Shown here: positions 7,823 to 16,512 of the stretch, piece by piece
Numbering within the stretch: the first letter of the stretch is position 1
Layout of the letters: the number at the start of each line of letters is the position of its first letter
Assembly: GCA_023388175.1 (NCBI GenBank)
Contig: JAEWGT010000005.1
Span: forward strand, 310,001 to 374,000
DNA length: 64,000 nucleotides
From: Pseudomonadota bacterium
GTDB lineage: Bacteria; Pseudomonadota; Alphaproteobacteria; Rhizobiales; Devosiaceae
Direction of reading: 5' to 3'
Position numbers and translations under genes: made by a program
Notes under the pieces: generated by a model
What the model saw: only the letters and a program-made list of their open reading frames with translations
What the model was told of the DNA's origin: nothing
The model's database searches: none

Positions 7823-10276
7823 ATGCCCTTTCCCGTCCTGCCGCCGCTGCCCATCGACGCCGCCCTCCCGGCCCTCGCCGACACATTGGCAAGCGGCGCC
7901 AGCGCCGTTCTGGTCGCCCAGCCGGGCGCCGGCAAGACCACCCGCGCACCTCTCGCCCTGCTGGATGCGCCATGGCGCAAAGATGGCCGCATCATCGTGC
8001 TCGAACCACGCCGCCTCGCCGCCCGCGCTGCCGCGAGGCAGATGGCGAAATTGCTGGGTGAAGAGGTCGGCCAGCGCGTCGGCTATCGCGTTCGTATGGA
8101 CGCCAGGATCTCATCGGCGACCAGGATCGAAGTTGTCACCGAAGGCGTGTTCACCCGCATGATCCTCGATGACCCGGAATTGACCGGCATTGCAGCCGTG
8201 CTGTTCGACGAATTTCACGAGCGGAGCCTCGACGCCGATCTCGGCCTCGCTCTCGCCATCGATGCCCGCGCGCTCCGCCCCGATCTGCGCATTCTGGTCA
8301 TGTCGGCCACCATTGATGGCGCCCGCATTGCATCGTTGCTCGATAATGCGCCGGTGATCGACAGCCCCGGCCGCGCCTTTCCCGTCCAAACCATCCATGC
8401 CGAGCCCGATCCGCTGCAACGCCTGGAAGATCAGGTCGCTGCCGCCACGCTCAGGGCCCTGCGCGAACACCAGGGCTCCGCCCTCGTCTTCCTGCCCGGT
8501 CAGGGCGAGATCACCCGCACTGCCGAACGCCTTGCCGGGCGATTGCCCGCAGATATCGACCTTGCCCCGCTCTATGGCCAGCTCACTCCGGCAGAGCAGG
8601 ATCGGGCCATCCAGCCGGCGCCGCCGGGCCGCCGCAAGGTTGTGCTCGCCACCTCGATTGCCGAAACCTCGCTGACCATCGAAGGCATTCGCATCGTTAT
8701 CGACTCCGGCTTTCGCCGCATTCCCGTTTATGAGCCCGCCACCGGCCTCACCACCCTCGCCACAGCCCGCGTCTCCCGCGCCGGGGCCGACCAGCGCCGG
8801 GGCCGCGCGGGCCGAACCGAGGCGGGCATCTGCATCCGCCTCTGGAACGAAGGCCAGACCGCCGCGCTTGCCCCATTTGAGACGCCCGAAATCCTCGCTG
8901 CTGATCTCTCCGGCCTCATGCTCGATCTGGCCGCCTGGGGCGTTGCCGATCCCAAGGCCCTGGCCTTTCTTGATCCCCCGCCCGCACCCGCATGGGCCGA
9001 GGCCAAGGCCCTGCTCACCCGCCTCGACGCCATCGATGCCTCGGGCGGCCTGACGTCGGATGGCAAGGCCCTTGCCCGCCTGCCGCTGCATCCGCGTCTC
9101 GCCCATATGGTGCTGGCCGGTGCCGCAGACGGCGATGCCATCGGCGCAGCCGAACTGGCCGTGATGATTGGCGAACGCGGCCTTGGCGGCGACGACATCG
9201 ACCTGACCCGCCGCCTCGAGCGCTTCCGTCTCGACCGCTCCCGCCGCGCCGAAGATGGGCGAACTCTGGCCCGCCGCTGGGCCGGACTGTCCGGCGGCCG
9301 ATCCGGCGACACCCTGCCAGCGGGCCACCATCTCGCCCGTGCCTTCCCCGACCGCGTTGCGCAGTCTGCCGGCCCACGTGGCCGATTCCGCCTTGCCAAT
9401 GGGAGGCAGGCGCAGCTTGACGAAACCCATGCCCTGGCCGGCGCGCCCCATATCGTCGTCGCCGACCTTACCGGCAGTGCCGGCCAGGCCCGTATCCGCT
9501 CGGCTGCGGCGCTCGCTGCCGATGAACTCGAAACGCTCTTCGCCCATCATATCGTATCCGAAACCAGCCTGGCCTTCGATCCGGCCAGCCAGTCCGTTCG
9601 CGCCCGCCGGCAGCGCCGTCTCGACGCCCTGCGCCTTGCCGACGACACCGCCCCTGTCACCGATCTCGAAAAAGCCGCATCCCTGCTGGCCGAAGCCGCC
9701 CTGAAGCGACCCGAGAACCTGCCGTGGTCCAAAGATCAGCAGGCCCTGCGCGCCCGCGCCAGCTTCCTGCACCAAAGCCTCGGCGCCGACTGGCCCGACC
9801 TCTCGGACACCGCCCTTGCAGCCGATCCGTCCTGGCTCACTCCGCATCTTCTTGGCGAAACCCGCCTGGCCGCCCTCAGTGCCGATCATCTCGGCATGGC
9901 GCTCGATTCGCTGCTGCCATGGACGATGCGGCAGGAGATCGAAAAGCTCCTGCCCAGCCATTTTCATGCCCCGTCAGGCTCGCACCTGCCCATCGACTAT
10001 GGCGCCGAAAACGGGCCGGCGCTCGAAATTCGCGTGCAGGAACTCTTTGGGCTCGATCGCCACCCCGCCATCGCCAACGGGCGCATTCCCCTGCTGCTGA
10101 TCCTGCTCTCGCCCGCGCATCGCCCCATCCAGACCACGCGCGATCTGCCCGGCTTCTGGCGCGGGTCCTGGAAGGATGTCGCCAAGGACCTCAAGGGCCG
10201 CTACCCCCGCCATCCCTGGCCCGACGACCCCCTCGCCGCCAACGCCACCAACCGCGCCAAGCCGAGAGGCACGTAA
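7823..10276 (+). CDS. hrpB: ATP-dependent RNA helicase HrpB
   Basis: The protein has 817 residues from the ATG at 7823; an upstream TTG in frame lacks any support. It is a DExH helicase of the DEAH/RHA group: motif I AQPGAGKTT near residue 32, motif II DEFHERSLDADLG, motif III MSATID, motif VI QRRGRAGRTEAG, followed by the HA2 and HrpB C-terminal domains ending in FWRGSWKDVAKDLKGRYPRHPWPDDP. Length is normal for HrpB. Bacterial HrpB is a nonessential helicase with poorly defined RNA targets. It is transcribed divergently from the epimerase gene, and its 3' side holds a family A repeat. Confidence 0.93.
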   Translation: MPFPVLPPLPIDAALPALADTLASGASAVLVAQPGAGKTTRAPLALLDAPWRKDGRIIVLEPRRLAARAAARQMAKLLGEEVGQRVGYRVRMDARISSATRIEVVTEGVFTRMILDDPELTGIAAVLFDEFHERSLDADLGLALAIDARALRPDLRILVMSATIDGARIASLLDNAPVIDSPGRAFPVQTIHAEPDPLQRLEDQVAAATLRALREHQGSALVFLPGQGEITRTAERLAGRLPADIDLAPLYGQLTPAEQDRAIQPAPPGRRKVVLATSIAETSLTIEGIRIVIDSGFRRIPVYEPATGLTTLATARVSRAGADQRRGRAGRTEAGICIRLWNEGQTAALAPFETPEILAADLSGLMLDLAAWGVADPKALAFLDPPPAPAWAEAKALLTRLDAIDASGGLTSDGKALARLPLHPRLAHMVLAGAADGDAIGAAELAVMIGERGLGGDDIDLTRRLERFRLDRSRRAEDGRTLARRWAGLSGGRSGDTLPAGHHLARAFPDRVAQSAGPRGRFRLANGRQAQLDETHALAGAPHIVVADLTGSAGQARIRSAAALAADELETLFAHHIVSETSLAFDPASQSVRARRQRRLDALRLADDTAPVTDLEKAASLLAEAALKRPENLPWSKDQQALRARASFLHQSLGADWPDLSDTALAADPSWLTPHLLGETRLAALSADHLGMALDSLLPWTMRQEIEKLLPSHFHAPSGSHLPIDYGAENGPALEIRVQELFGLDRHPAIANGRIPLLLILLSPAHRPIQTTRDLPGFWRGSWKDVAKDLKGRYPRHPWPDDPLAANATNRAKPRGT

Positions 10277-10293
10277 GCCCGCTCTCTCCCCCA

Positions 10294-10373
10294 ATCGTCA
10301 TTGCCGGCAATCCATCGCTCAGCGCCCGCCGCACCATCCGCTGGATCATCGGGACAAGCCCGGTGATGACGAT
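10294..10373. repeat. Intergenic palindromic repeat, family A, with one collapsed unit
   Basis: The right unit is complete (GGATCATCGGGACAAGCCCG and onward). The left unit reads ATTGCCGGCAATCCAT and lacks the central GGCTTGTCC of the other copies, as if the hairpin tip had been lost. The pair again faces head to head between hrpB and msrB. Confidence 0.75.
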
Positions 10374-10385
10374 CGAATAGCCTCC

Positions 10386-10418
10386 AAAACAAAAAGCCCC
10401 GGATTTTCATCCGGGGCT
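10386..10418 (-). terminator. Rho-independent terminator of msrB
   Basis: On the minus strand a perfect 10-base-pair stem (AGCCCCGGAT with ATCCGGGGCT, four-base loop) is followed by TTTTTGTTTT. It begins four bases after the msrB stop codon. Confidence 0.93.
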
Positions 10419-10422
10419 CCAC

Positions 10423-10827
10423 TCATTCATTCGGCGTAAAATTCAGCGCCACGCCATTAATGCAATAGCGCAGCCCGGTCGGGGGCGGACCATCGGGAAA
10501 CACATGGCCAAGATGGCTGCCGCAGGTCGCGCAATGCACTTCCGTCCGCACCATGCCATAGCTGCGGTCTGTGGTCGTTTCCACCGAGCCGGGCACCGGA
10601 TCGTTGAAACTGGGCCAGCCGGTACCGCTTTCAAATTTCAGCGTCGATGCAAAAAGCGCCGTGTCGCAGCCGGCGCAGGAAAACGTGCCCTGCCGCTTTT
10701 CATACAGCAGCGCGCAAGATCCTGGCCGCTCCGTGCCATGCTCGCGCATCACCTGATATTGCTCCGGCGTGAGTTTCTTGCGCCACTCGGCTTCGCTGCG
10801 GGTCACGGGAAAGGCATGGGCATCCAT
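10423..10827 (-). CDS. msrB: Peptide-methionine (R)-S-oxide reductase
   Basis: The 134-residue enzyme reduces methionine-R-sulfoxide in proteins. The zinc site is complete (CAGC at residues 51-54 and CATC at 99-102). The catalytic cysteine is C122 in RYCINGVALNF, and the substrate pocket motif GTGWPSF is present near residue 68. There is no signal peptide, so it is cytoplasmic. Length is normal for a stand-alone MsrB. A strong terminator follows at once, and the upstream gene is divergent, so msrB is monocistronic. Confidence 0.97.
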   Translation of the reverse strand: MDAHAFPVTRSEAEWRKKLTPEQYQVMREHGTERPGSCALLYEKRQGTFSCAGCDTALFASTLKFESGTGWPSFNDPVPGSVETTTDRSYGMVRTEVHCATCGSHLGHVFPDGPPPTGLRYCINGVALNFTPNE

Positions 10828-10917
10828 GGCATCAATCCTTTGTCGATCTGTTATATGCGCCAGATATAGGCTCTGTTACCCGCCATTCCCAGCACCGAAG
10901 TTTCACAAACAGTTTTC

Positions 10918-11532
10918 ATGACCCGGATTACCTCAATAGAGGCGCTTGAAGCCCTTTACCTTCCCGCCCCTGCCGCCGCCTCGACCGTCAAGGTCGCCCA
11001 TGCCATGACCGGACATTATCGGCGCCTGATCCAGGCCAGCCCCTTTGCCGCGCTGGCCACTGTCGGTCCGGAGGGCATCGACTGCTCCCCGCGCGGCGAC
11101 AAGCCCGGCTTCGTTCGCATCCATGACGACAGGACGCTGATGATGCCGGACCGGCGCGGCAATAATCGCATCGACAGCCTGCGCAATATCGTCCGCGATC
11201 CGCGCTGCGCCTTCCTCTTCCTCATTCCCGGTTCGGGCACGACCATGCGCGCCAATGGCCGCGCCCATCTTTCCGTCGATCCTGTTCTGCTGGACAGTTT
11301 CGCGGTGGACGAAAAGCCGCCCAGAACCGTCATCGTGCTCGAAATCGACGAACTCTATTTCCAGTGCGCCCGCGCGATTCTCCGCTCCGAACTCTGGAAT
11401 CCCGAGCTTCATATCGATCCTGCCACCCTGCCGACGCCGGGCGAAATCCTCTCCGGCATGACCGAAAACACCGTCGGCGGCGATGCTTATGACAAAGCAT
11501 GGCCCGAACGCGCAAAGGCGACGATGTGGTAA
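10918..11532 (+). CDS. PPOX-class FMN-dependent flavoprotein
   Basis: The 204-residue protein belongs to the pyridoxamine-5'-phosphate-oxidase-like split-barrel family, in the MSMEG_1061/DR2398-type subgroup. Indicators are SPFAALATVGPEGIDCSPRGDKPGFV, the FMN-phosphate-type run PDRRGNNRIDSLRNI, and the long C-terminal extension ending in PGEILSG and AYDKAWPERAKATMW. True PdxH has different C-terminal arginine motifs, so vitamin B6 synthesis is not implied. The reaction is unknown. It diverges from msrB, sharing a 90-base promoter region. Confidence 0.85.
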   Translation: MTRITSIEALEALYLPAPAAASTVKVAHAMTGHYRRLIQASPFAALATVGPEGIDCSPRGDKPGFVRIHDDRTLMMPDRRGNNRIDSLRNIVRDPRCAFLFLIPGSGTTMRANGRAHLSVDPVLLDSFAVDEKPPRTVIVLEIDELYFQCARAILRSELWNPELHIDPATLPTPGEILSGMTENTVGGDAYDKAWPERAKATMW

Positions 11533-11679
11533 TGGCCTGAGGCCTCTGCAGTCTTCCGGCCGCTCCAAAACCCACACTTCGTGCGGCAAATTGGCCGGAC
11601 GACCAATGTCTAGATAGTGTTTCCGCCCCGGTCCGTTCAAAAGGGACGGCCATTGCTGGAGCAGGAGAACAGTCCGCCT

Positions 11680-13251
11680 ATGTCAGAAAGACCGGAACTG
11701 GACCATCAGGGACAATTTCACGAGCAACGCTGGCGTGCCGACATGGCCTGGTACATGCGCGCCCTTGGCCTTGTCGCAGCCCTTGCCGTTTATCTGGCCC
11801 TGGGCGCCGCCGAAGGCCTGTCCCATGACGCAAGAATGGTCGCCGCCATTGCCACCCTGATGGCCGTTTGGTGGATGACCGAAGCCATTCCCCTTTCAGC
11901 CACGGCGCTCCTGCCCATTGTTCTGGTCCCCACTTTCACCGGGCAGAATGTCACCCAGGCGGCCGGTCCCTATGCCAATCCCATCATTTTCCTGTTCCTC
12001 GGCGGCTTTCTCATCGCCATCGCCATGGAAAAATGGAACCTGCATCGCCGCATCGCGCTGCTGACAATTTCCCGCGTCGGCGTCGAGCCGCGCCGCATCA
12101 TTTTGGGCCTGATGCTGGCGGCGGGGTTTCTGTCCATGTGGGTCTCCAACACCGCCACGGCGCTGATGATGCTGCCAATTGGCACCTCGATCCTCGCGCT
12201 CTTTCTCGATAGCGGCAGCAAGGCGCAGGACGCGCTGGCAAAAGGCCAGACCATCACCGACGCGGTCAAGGACCCCAATATCGCCGCCTTCGGTGTCTGC
12301 GTGCTTCTGGCCATCGCCTGGGCCGCCTCCATTGGCGGGCTGGGCACCATTCTGGGCAGCCCGCCCAATGCCATCGTCGCCGGCTATGCAGCGGACGAGT
12401 TGGGCCGCCCGATCAGCTTCTTCCAGTGGATGGTGCTGGGCACGCCGCTCGCCTTCATCCTCATCTTCGTCGCATGGCTCCTGATGACCAGGGTGCTCTA
12501 TCGCTTCGACCTGCCCGAAATCCCCGGCGGCCGCGCCATGATCGAGGGCAAGATTGCCGAATTGGGCCCGATGAGTCAGGGCGAAAAAATGGTGCTGGCC
12601 GTCTTTGTCGGCGCCGCCATCTTCTGGATCGTGCCGGGCCTATTGAACAATATTCCGTTCTTCGCGGAAAACGCCCCATGGCTGGGCGGCTTCAATGACA
12701 CCGTCATCGCCATTGCCGCCGGTCTCATCATGTTCATCCTGCCCGGCGAGGGCCGCAATACAATGGTGCTGAACTGGAAGGATGCCGAAGACGGCCTGCC
12801 CTGGGGCGTGCTGCTGCTGTTTGGCGGCGGGCTCAGCCTCTCCAGCGCCATCGGCGCTTCGGGCCTCGCCGACTGGTTCGGCACGCAGGTGGTGGGCCTT
12901 GGCGGCCTGCCGGTCATCCTGCTGATCGCCAGCGTCGTGGCCATCATCCTGCTCTTGACCGAGGTGACATCCAACACCGCCACCGCGGCGACCTTCGTAC
13001 CCATTCTGGGCGGCGTCGCCATGGGTATCGGCAGCGACGCCATGCTGCTGATCATCCCGGCGGCTTTCGCGGCCACCTGCGCCTTCATGCTGCCGGTGGG
13101 CACCCCGCCCAATGCCATCGTGTTCGGCACCGGCAAGGTCACCATCGCGCAGATGGCGCGCGGCGGTGCCGTGCTCAACCTCGTCGGCATCCTGCTGATC
13201 ACCGCCGTCTGCTACCTGCTGATCGGCGCTGTCTTCGGCATCAGCTACTGA
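11680..13251 (+). CDS. SLC13/DASS-family anion permease
   Basis: The ATG at 11680 follows GGAG by 12 bases and gives 523 residues; an earlier in-frame start would add 21 poorly conserved residues. The protein is polytopic with about 11-12 membrane segments and shows both family Na/substrate motifs: SNTATALMMLP (first repeat) and SNTATAATFVP (second repeat), each followed by a PPNAIV hairpin (GSPPNAIVAG and GTPPNAIVFG). DASS carriers import C4-dicarboxylates, citrate or sulfate with sodium. The substrate cannot be fixed from the motifs. It stands alone, followed by a hairpin. Confidence 0.92.
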   Translation: MSERPELDHQGQFHEQRWRADMAWYMRALGLVAALAVYLALGAAEGLSHDARMVAAIATLMAVWWMTEAIPLSATALLPIVLVPTFTGQNVTQAAGPYANPIIFLFLGGFLIAIAMEKWNLHRRIALLTISRVGVEPRRIILGLMLAAGFLSMWVSNTATALMMLPIGTSILALFLDSGSKAQDALAKGQTITDAVKDPNIAAFGVCVLLAIAWAASIGGLGTILGSPPNAIVAGYAADELGRPISFFQWMVLGTPLAFILIFVAWLLMTRVLYRFDLPEIPGGRAMIEGKIAELGPMSQGEKMVLAVFVGAAIFWIVPGLLNNIPFFAENAPWLGGFNDTVIAIAAGLIMFILPGEGRNTMVLNWKDAEDGLPWGVLLLFGGGLSLSSAIGASGLADWFGTQVVGLGGLPVILLIASVVAIILLLTEVTSNTATAATFVPILGGVAMGIGSDAMLLIIPAAFAATCAFMLPVGTPPNAIVFGTGKVTIAQMARGGAVLNLVGILLITAVCYLLIGAVFGISY

Positions 13252-13257
13252 CGGACG

Positions 13258-13292
13258 CTGAAGGTCCCCGCGGTTCTCGTGGGGGCCTTCAG
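13258..13292 (+). terminator. Hairpin after the DASS permease gene
   Basis: A long stem starts six bases after the stop codon (CTGAAGG pairing with CCTTCAG, with CCCC/GGGG inside). No T-run follows, so it may be a processing or attenuating hairpin instead of a classic terminator. Confidence 0.5.
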
Positions 13293-13391
13293 GCCGATCA
13301 AAGATGTGATTGGCAACTCCCAGCCTAACGGCAGGCACCATTTGCCCCTTCCGGCACTAAGGACGAGGCGAAAATGGCAGATTGCGCCAAG

Positions 13392-13527
13392 CGGCGCGGA
13401 GCGCCGTTCTTCAGGTCAGAACGAGTCGAAACCGGTGGCTCTTCGAGCACCGGCGCGGAGCGTACATTGGTACGTGAGCACCGGAGCGCAGAAGAACGCC
13501 GGGTGCAGACCGTCATCACCTGAAGAA
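13392..13527. other. Strongly folded intergenic element beside the tRNA-Val genes
   Basis: Within 136 bases there are a perfect stem CGGCGC/GCGCCG (13392-13406), a stem CCGGTGGCTC/GAGCACCGG with one bulge (13432-13453), and a perfect stem CGTAC/GTACG with loop ATTG (13461-13474). A 10-base inverted repeat TTCTTCAGGT / ACCTGAAGAA (13407-13416 and 13518-13527) encloses the last two. The block sits immediately 3' of tRNA-Val(CAC) on the minus strand. I recall similar GTAC-hairpin sequences behind tRNA genes in related bacteria but cannot name a family. No protein frame in it is credible. Confidence 0.55.
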
Positions 13528-13530
13528 AAA

Positions 13531-13606
13531 TGGTGGGAGTAACAAGGATTGAACTTGTGACCCTTCGCGTGTGAAGCGAATGCTCTCCCGCTGAGCTATA
13601 CTCCCA
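13531..13606 (-). tRNA. tRNA-Val (anticodon CAC)
   Basis: On the minus strand the 76-base gene folds as a standard cloverleaf. The acceptor stem is TGGGAGT/ACTCCCA, the D-arm is TAGCTCAGCGGGAGAGCA, the anticodon stem TTCGC/GCGAA has loop TTCACAC, and the T-arm contains GTTCAATCC. CCA is encoded (13531-13533). The anticodon CAC reads GTG. Confidence 0.96.
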
Positions 13607-13647
13607 CTCCGCCTTCATCCCTTGGGGGAGAAGCGGCCGGAAAGAGA

Positions 13648-13723
<76 letters not shown>

Positions 13724-13841
13724 TCTCTCCGGGCTGGAATTGCCTGAGCGCTTCCAGTGGCGCGGATAGACCATAAAACCCGGCTGAGGGTCAAGTGGTC
13801 AAATCGAACTTCCTGTGATCATGTGGAAATTGATTGTCAGT

Positions 13842-14201
13842 TCAGGCGGCCAGCAGCCGTTCGACCTCGCTCACCAGGTCCTTGAGATGGAAGGGCTTGG
13901 AAAGCACCGAGGCGTCCTTGGGAGCGTCGCTGTCCGGGTTGAGCGCCACCGCGGCAAATCCGGTGATGAACATGACCTTGAGGTCCGGGTCCAGCTCGGT
14001 CGCGCGCCGCGCCAGCTCGATCCCGTCCATTTCCGGCATCACGATATCGCTGAGCAACAGCGAGAACGGCTCCTCGCGCAGCCGCTCATAGGCGGAAAGC
14101 CCGTTATCGAACGACACCACCTCATAACCGGCACTCTTGAGCGCGCGCGTGAGGAACTGGCGCATATCGTTGTCGTCTTCAGCGAGCAGGATTCGCTTCA
14201 T
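13842..14201 (-). CDS. cpdR: Response regulator CpdR
   Basis: The 119-residue protein is a stand-alone receiver domain: acidic pocket AEDDND near residue 7, phospho-acceptor D52 in SDIVMPEMDG, switch threonine in MFITGFAAVALNPD, and lysine K102 in LSKPFHLKDLV. The near-verbatim CpdR signatures (NDMRQFL, GLSAYERLREEPF, ALNPDSDAPKDA) allow the name. In Caulobacter and Rhizobiales unphosphorylated CpdR directs ClpXP to degrade CtrA and other targets, under control of the CckA-ChpT relay. The ATG at 14201 matches the known N-terminus MKRILLAEDD; the longer open frame is not coding. It diverges from the amidohydrolase gene, as I recall for relatives. Confidence 0.95.
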   Translation of the reverse strand: MKRILLAEDDNDMRQFLTRALKSAGYEVVSFDNGLSAYERLREEPFSLLLSDIVMPEMDGIELARRATELDPDLKVMFITGFAAVALNPDSDAPKDASVLSKPFHLKDLVSEVERLLAA

Positions 14202-14414
14202 CAATAAATCCTCGGGATCTGGCCGGCAGTTGAGTCGTCTCTTTGGGCGATGTTTAAGGCAGTTGAATGCTTTCGCAACACCCGCCATCTCACTATGCCG
14301 GTTTTTTCGTCCTGTATCGTGCAGTCGGGCAACTGGACAAGCAGGCCTGGCCGCTTCACATTGGATGCAAGACAAATCAATTGCGGCCAATGGCTGCCCG
14401 AGCGGGAGACAGGC

Positions 14415-15311
14415 GTGCGGTCCGACTATTGGGATCAACCCGCATTCGAAACGATCAGGCCACGGCGCGTGCTCGCGCCGGTCGTGTTCAATTCACCGCA
14501 TTCAGGACGGGTCTATCCGGCGCGCTTCATGGGCATGACCAGGCTCGACCATCTCTCGATCCGCCAGTCTGAAGATGCCTTTGTCGATGACCTGTTCGCC
14601 CGCGCGCCCCATCTTGGCGCGCCTCTGCTGCGGGCGCACTTCCCCCGGGCCTATCTCGACGTCAACCGCGAACCCTGGGAGCTCGACCCCACCATGTTCG
14701 CCGAGCCGCTCTCGGACCGGTTCAACACCACCTCGCCCCGTGTCGCGGCGGGGCTTGGCACGCTGGCCCGCGTCGTGGCGGAGAACAAGCCGATCTATCG
14801 CGAGCGCCTGACGCTCGATGACGCGCGCATGCGCATCGAGGGCATTTATCATCCCTATCATGCGGCCCTGCAGAAACTGCTCGGCGAATCGCTGTCCGGC
14901 TTCGGCATTGCCGTTTTGATCGATTGCCATTCCATGCCGCGTATCGGCCGCCATGGCGAGCGGGCCGCGCCGGACATCGTGCTGGGCGACCGCTATGGCA
15001 CCACCTGCGCGACCCCGCTCGTTGACCTGGTGGAAACCGTATTCGCCGCATCGGGCCTGCGCGTGGCGCGCAACCGGCCCTATGCCGGTGGCTTCTGCAC
15101 CCGCACCTATGGCCGCCCCCAGCACGGGGTCCATGCCTTGCAGATCGAAATCAGCCGGCATCTCTACATGAATGAGGCGACTCTGGAGAAAAATGCCGGC
15201 TTCGACAGCATCAGGGACATGATCGAGCGGCTGATCCAGACCCTGATCGGCATTGATCTGGCGGCCCTGGCGGGCCATGGCGCCATTGTCGACCGCGCCG
15301 CCGCCGAATGA
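14415..15311 (+). CDS. N-formylglutamate amidohydrolase family protein
   Basis: I chose the GTG at 14415 because GGGAG precedes it and the protein (298 residues) then begins where the family begins; the open frame runs further upstream without support. Family marks are VFNSPHSGRVYP near residue 20, AHFPRAYLDVNREPWELD near residue 75, the zinc-type DCHSMP near residue 177, and a late histidine in HGVHALQIEISRHLYM. The family hydrolyses N-formyl-L-glutamate to formate and glutamate in histidine breakdown, but no hut gene is near. Its fixed place beside cpdR in this order may point to a different amide substrate. Confidence 0.9.
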   Translation: MRSDYWDQPAFETIRPRRVLAPVVFNSPHSGRVYPARFMGMTRLDHLSIRQSEDAFVDDLFARAPHLGAPLLRAHFPRAYLDVNREPWELDPTMFAEPLSDRFNTTSPRVAAGLGTLARVVAENKPIYRERLTLDDARMRIEGIYHPYHAALQKLLGESLSGFGIAVLIDCHSMPRIGRHGERAAPDIVLGDRYGTTCATPLVDLVETVFAASGLRVARNRPYAGGFCTRTYGRPQHGVHALQIEISRHLYMNEATLEKNAGFDSIRDMIERLIQTLIGIDLAALAGHGAIVDRAAAE

Positions 15312-15327
15312 ACCTGTCATTGATGCA

Positions 15328-15357
15328 ATAAAAAAGGGCCGTCCCCAAAGACGGCCC
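15328..15357 (-). terminator. Rho-independent terminator of the MmgR-like RNA
   Basis: An 8-base-pair stem GGGCCGTC/GACGGCCC with a six-base loop is followed on the minus strand by TTTTTTATT. The T-run is on the minus strand only, which fixes the direction of the small RNA. Confidence 0.92.
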
Positions 15358-15412
15358 CAGTCAAGGGAGGAACGATGCCCACCGGGCGCGGGGCCTCAAC
15401 CGCGCAATCCGG
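15328..15412 (-). ncRNA. mmgR: MmgR-like small RNA (alpha-r8 / Rfam suhB family)
   Basis: The minus strand between the amidohydrolase gene and hisN carries a hairpin GCGCGG/CCGCGC (15386-15405), a single-stranded anti-Shine-Dalgarno motif TCCTCCC (15365-15371), then a strong terminator. This layout and the location match MmgR of Sinorhizobium meliloti as I remember it: an Hfq-associated RNA of about 77 bases lying between an inositol-monophosphatase-like gene and the N-formylglutamate amidohydrolase gene. MmgR there restrains polyhydroxybutyrate accumulation. The 5' end is approximate; no clear promoter was identified. Confidence 0.8.
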
Positions 15413-15632
15413 CGCTCACCATGCCCTTCCGGGATGAACTGATTTGCATGAGGCCACAAGTAACTACGCGATAATGCACAGCCGATCCTGCCCGTCTGTT
15501 GCAAAAAAGAATCAACCATCGCCGTAGCTTTACCTAGAGCCCGCACCGTTTTTTCAGTCTCATCTTCAGCCATTGCAACTATAACATCTATTGAACTCAA
15601 GGCCTTGCGCCCCAGCCAGGACATTGCTTCTC

Positions 15633-16424
15633 ATGGACACGCCCATCGACTTCGTCGAAATTGAAAAAGTGCTGCTGGCGGCCGGGCACGCCGCTGCCGG
15701 GCGCACCTTGCCCCTGTTCCGCACCCCGCTCGCTATCGACAACAAGCTCGAAGCCGGCTTCGATCCGGTCACCGAGGCGGACAAAGGTGCAGAAACCGCC
15801 ATTCGCGCCATCATCGCCGAGGCCTGTCCCGACCATGCCATTATCGGCGAAGAATGGGGCATGACGGGCCAAAGCCGCTATTCATGGATTATCGACCCGG
15901 TCGATGGCACCCGCGCCTTCATTTCCGGCGCGCCGGTCTGGGGCACGCTGATCGGCTTTGCCGTGGATGGCGTGGCGGTGGCAGGACTGATGAGCCAACC
16001 CTTTATCGGCGAGCAATTCCTGGCCGTGCCCGGTCGCTCCACCTATCGGCGCGGCGATAAAATTGAAGCCAATCGCACCAGTGGCCAGACCGACCTCGCC
16101 GCCGCCCGCGTCTTCACCACCACGCCCAACCTCTTCCGGGGCGAACATTGGAGCAAATGGGAAGCCATCGAGGCCAATACACGCCTGCAACGCTTCGGCA
16201 TGGATTGCTATGGCTATGCCCTGCTTGCCGCCGGCCATGCCGATCTGGTCATCGAGCCCTATCTCAATACCTATGACATCGCCGCCCTCGTCCCGATCAT
16301 CCGCGAGGCTGGTGGCGCCATCGCCTGCTGGGACGGGTCCGAACCGACCGGCGGCGGCAATGTCGTCGCGGCGGCCAGCCGGGACTTGCTCGACAAGGCG
16401 CTCGATCTGATCCGCATGGCCTGA
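15633..16424 (+). CDS. hisN: Histidinol-phosphatase, inositol-monophosphatase type
   Basis: The ATG at 15633 (AGGA upstream) gives 263 residues. The lithium-sensitive phosphatase motifs are complete: DPVTEADKGAE near residue 44, GEEWG with the metal-binding glutamate near residue 74, DPVDGTRAFI near residue 87, and the late YDIAALVPIIREAGG. The fused form DPVDGTRAF and overall sequence fit the HisN subgroup that dephosphorylates L-histidinol phosphate, rather than SuhB. No other his gene is near, which is usual for hisN in this order. A role on another sugar or inositol phosphate cannot be excluded. Confidence 0.87.
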   Translation: MDTPIDFVEIEKVLLAAGHAAAGRTLPLFRTPLAIDNKLEAGFDPVTEADKGAETAIRAIIAEACPDHAIIGEEWGMTGQSRYSWIIDPVDGTRAFISGAPVWGTLIGFAVDGVAVAGLMSQPFIGEQFLAVPGRSTYRRGDKIEANRTSGQTDLAAARVFTTTPNLFRGEHWSKWEAIEANTRLQRFGMDCYGYALLAAGHADLVIEPYLNTYDIAALVPIIREAGGAIACWDGSEPTGGGNVVAAASRDLLDKALDLIRMA

Positions 16425-16512
16425 GCCAGGGCAAGGCGATCATGGGCGATCCGGCCCAAACGGGCGGGGCCGCTCCACCCCTGAGGCTGAAGACCAAGGC
16501 CTTGCCCTGCTT

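Noticed and set aside
8111..9967. Long minus-strand frame over hrpB
   Set aside because: It is an antisense shadow of a full helicase gene, with no ribosome site and low-complexity sequence.
14500..15311. Part of a histidine-utilisation (hut) operon
   Set aside because: No hutH, hutU or hutI is near, and the link of this amidohydrolase with cpdR is a feature of the order.
15312..15632. 6S RNA or SRP RNA in this gap
   Set aside because: The SRP RNA signature is absent, and the TCCTCCC motif, terminator and gene order fit MmgR better.
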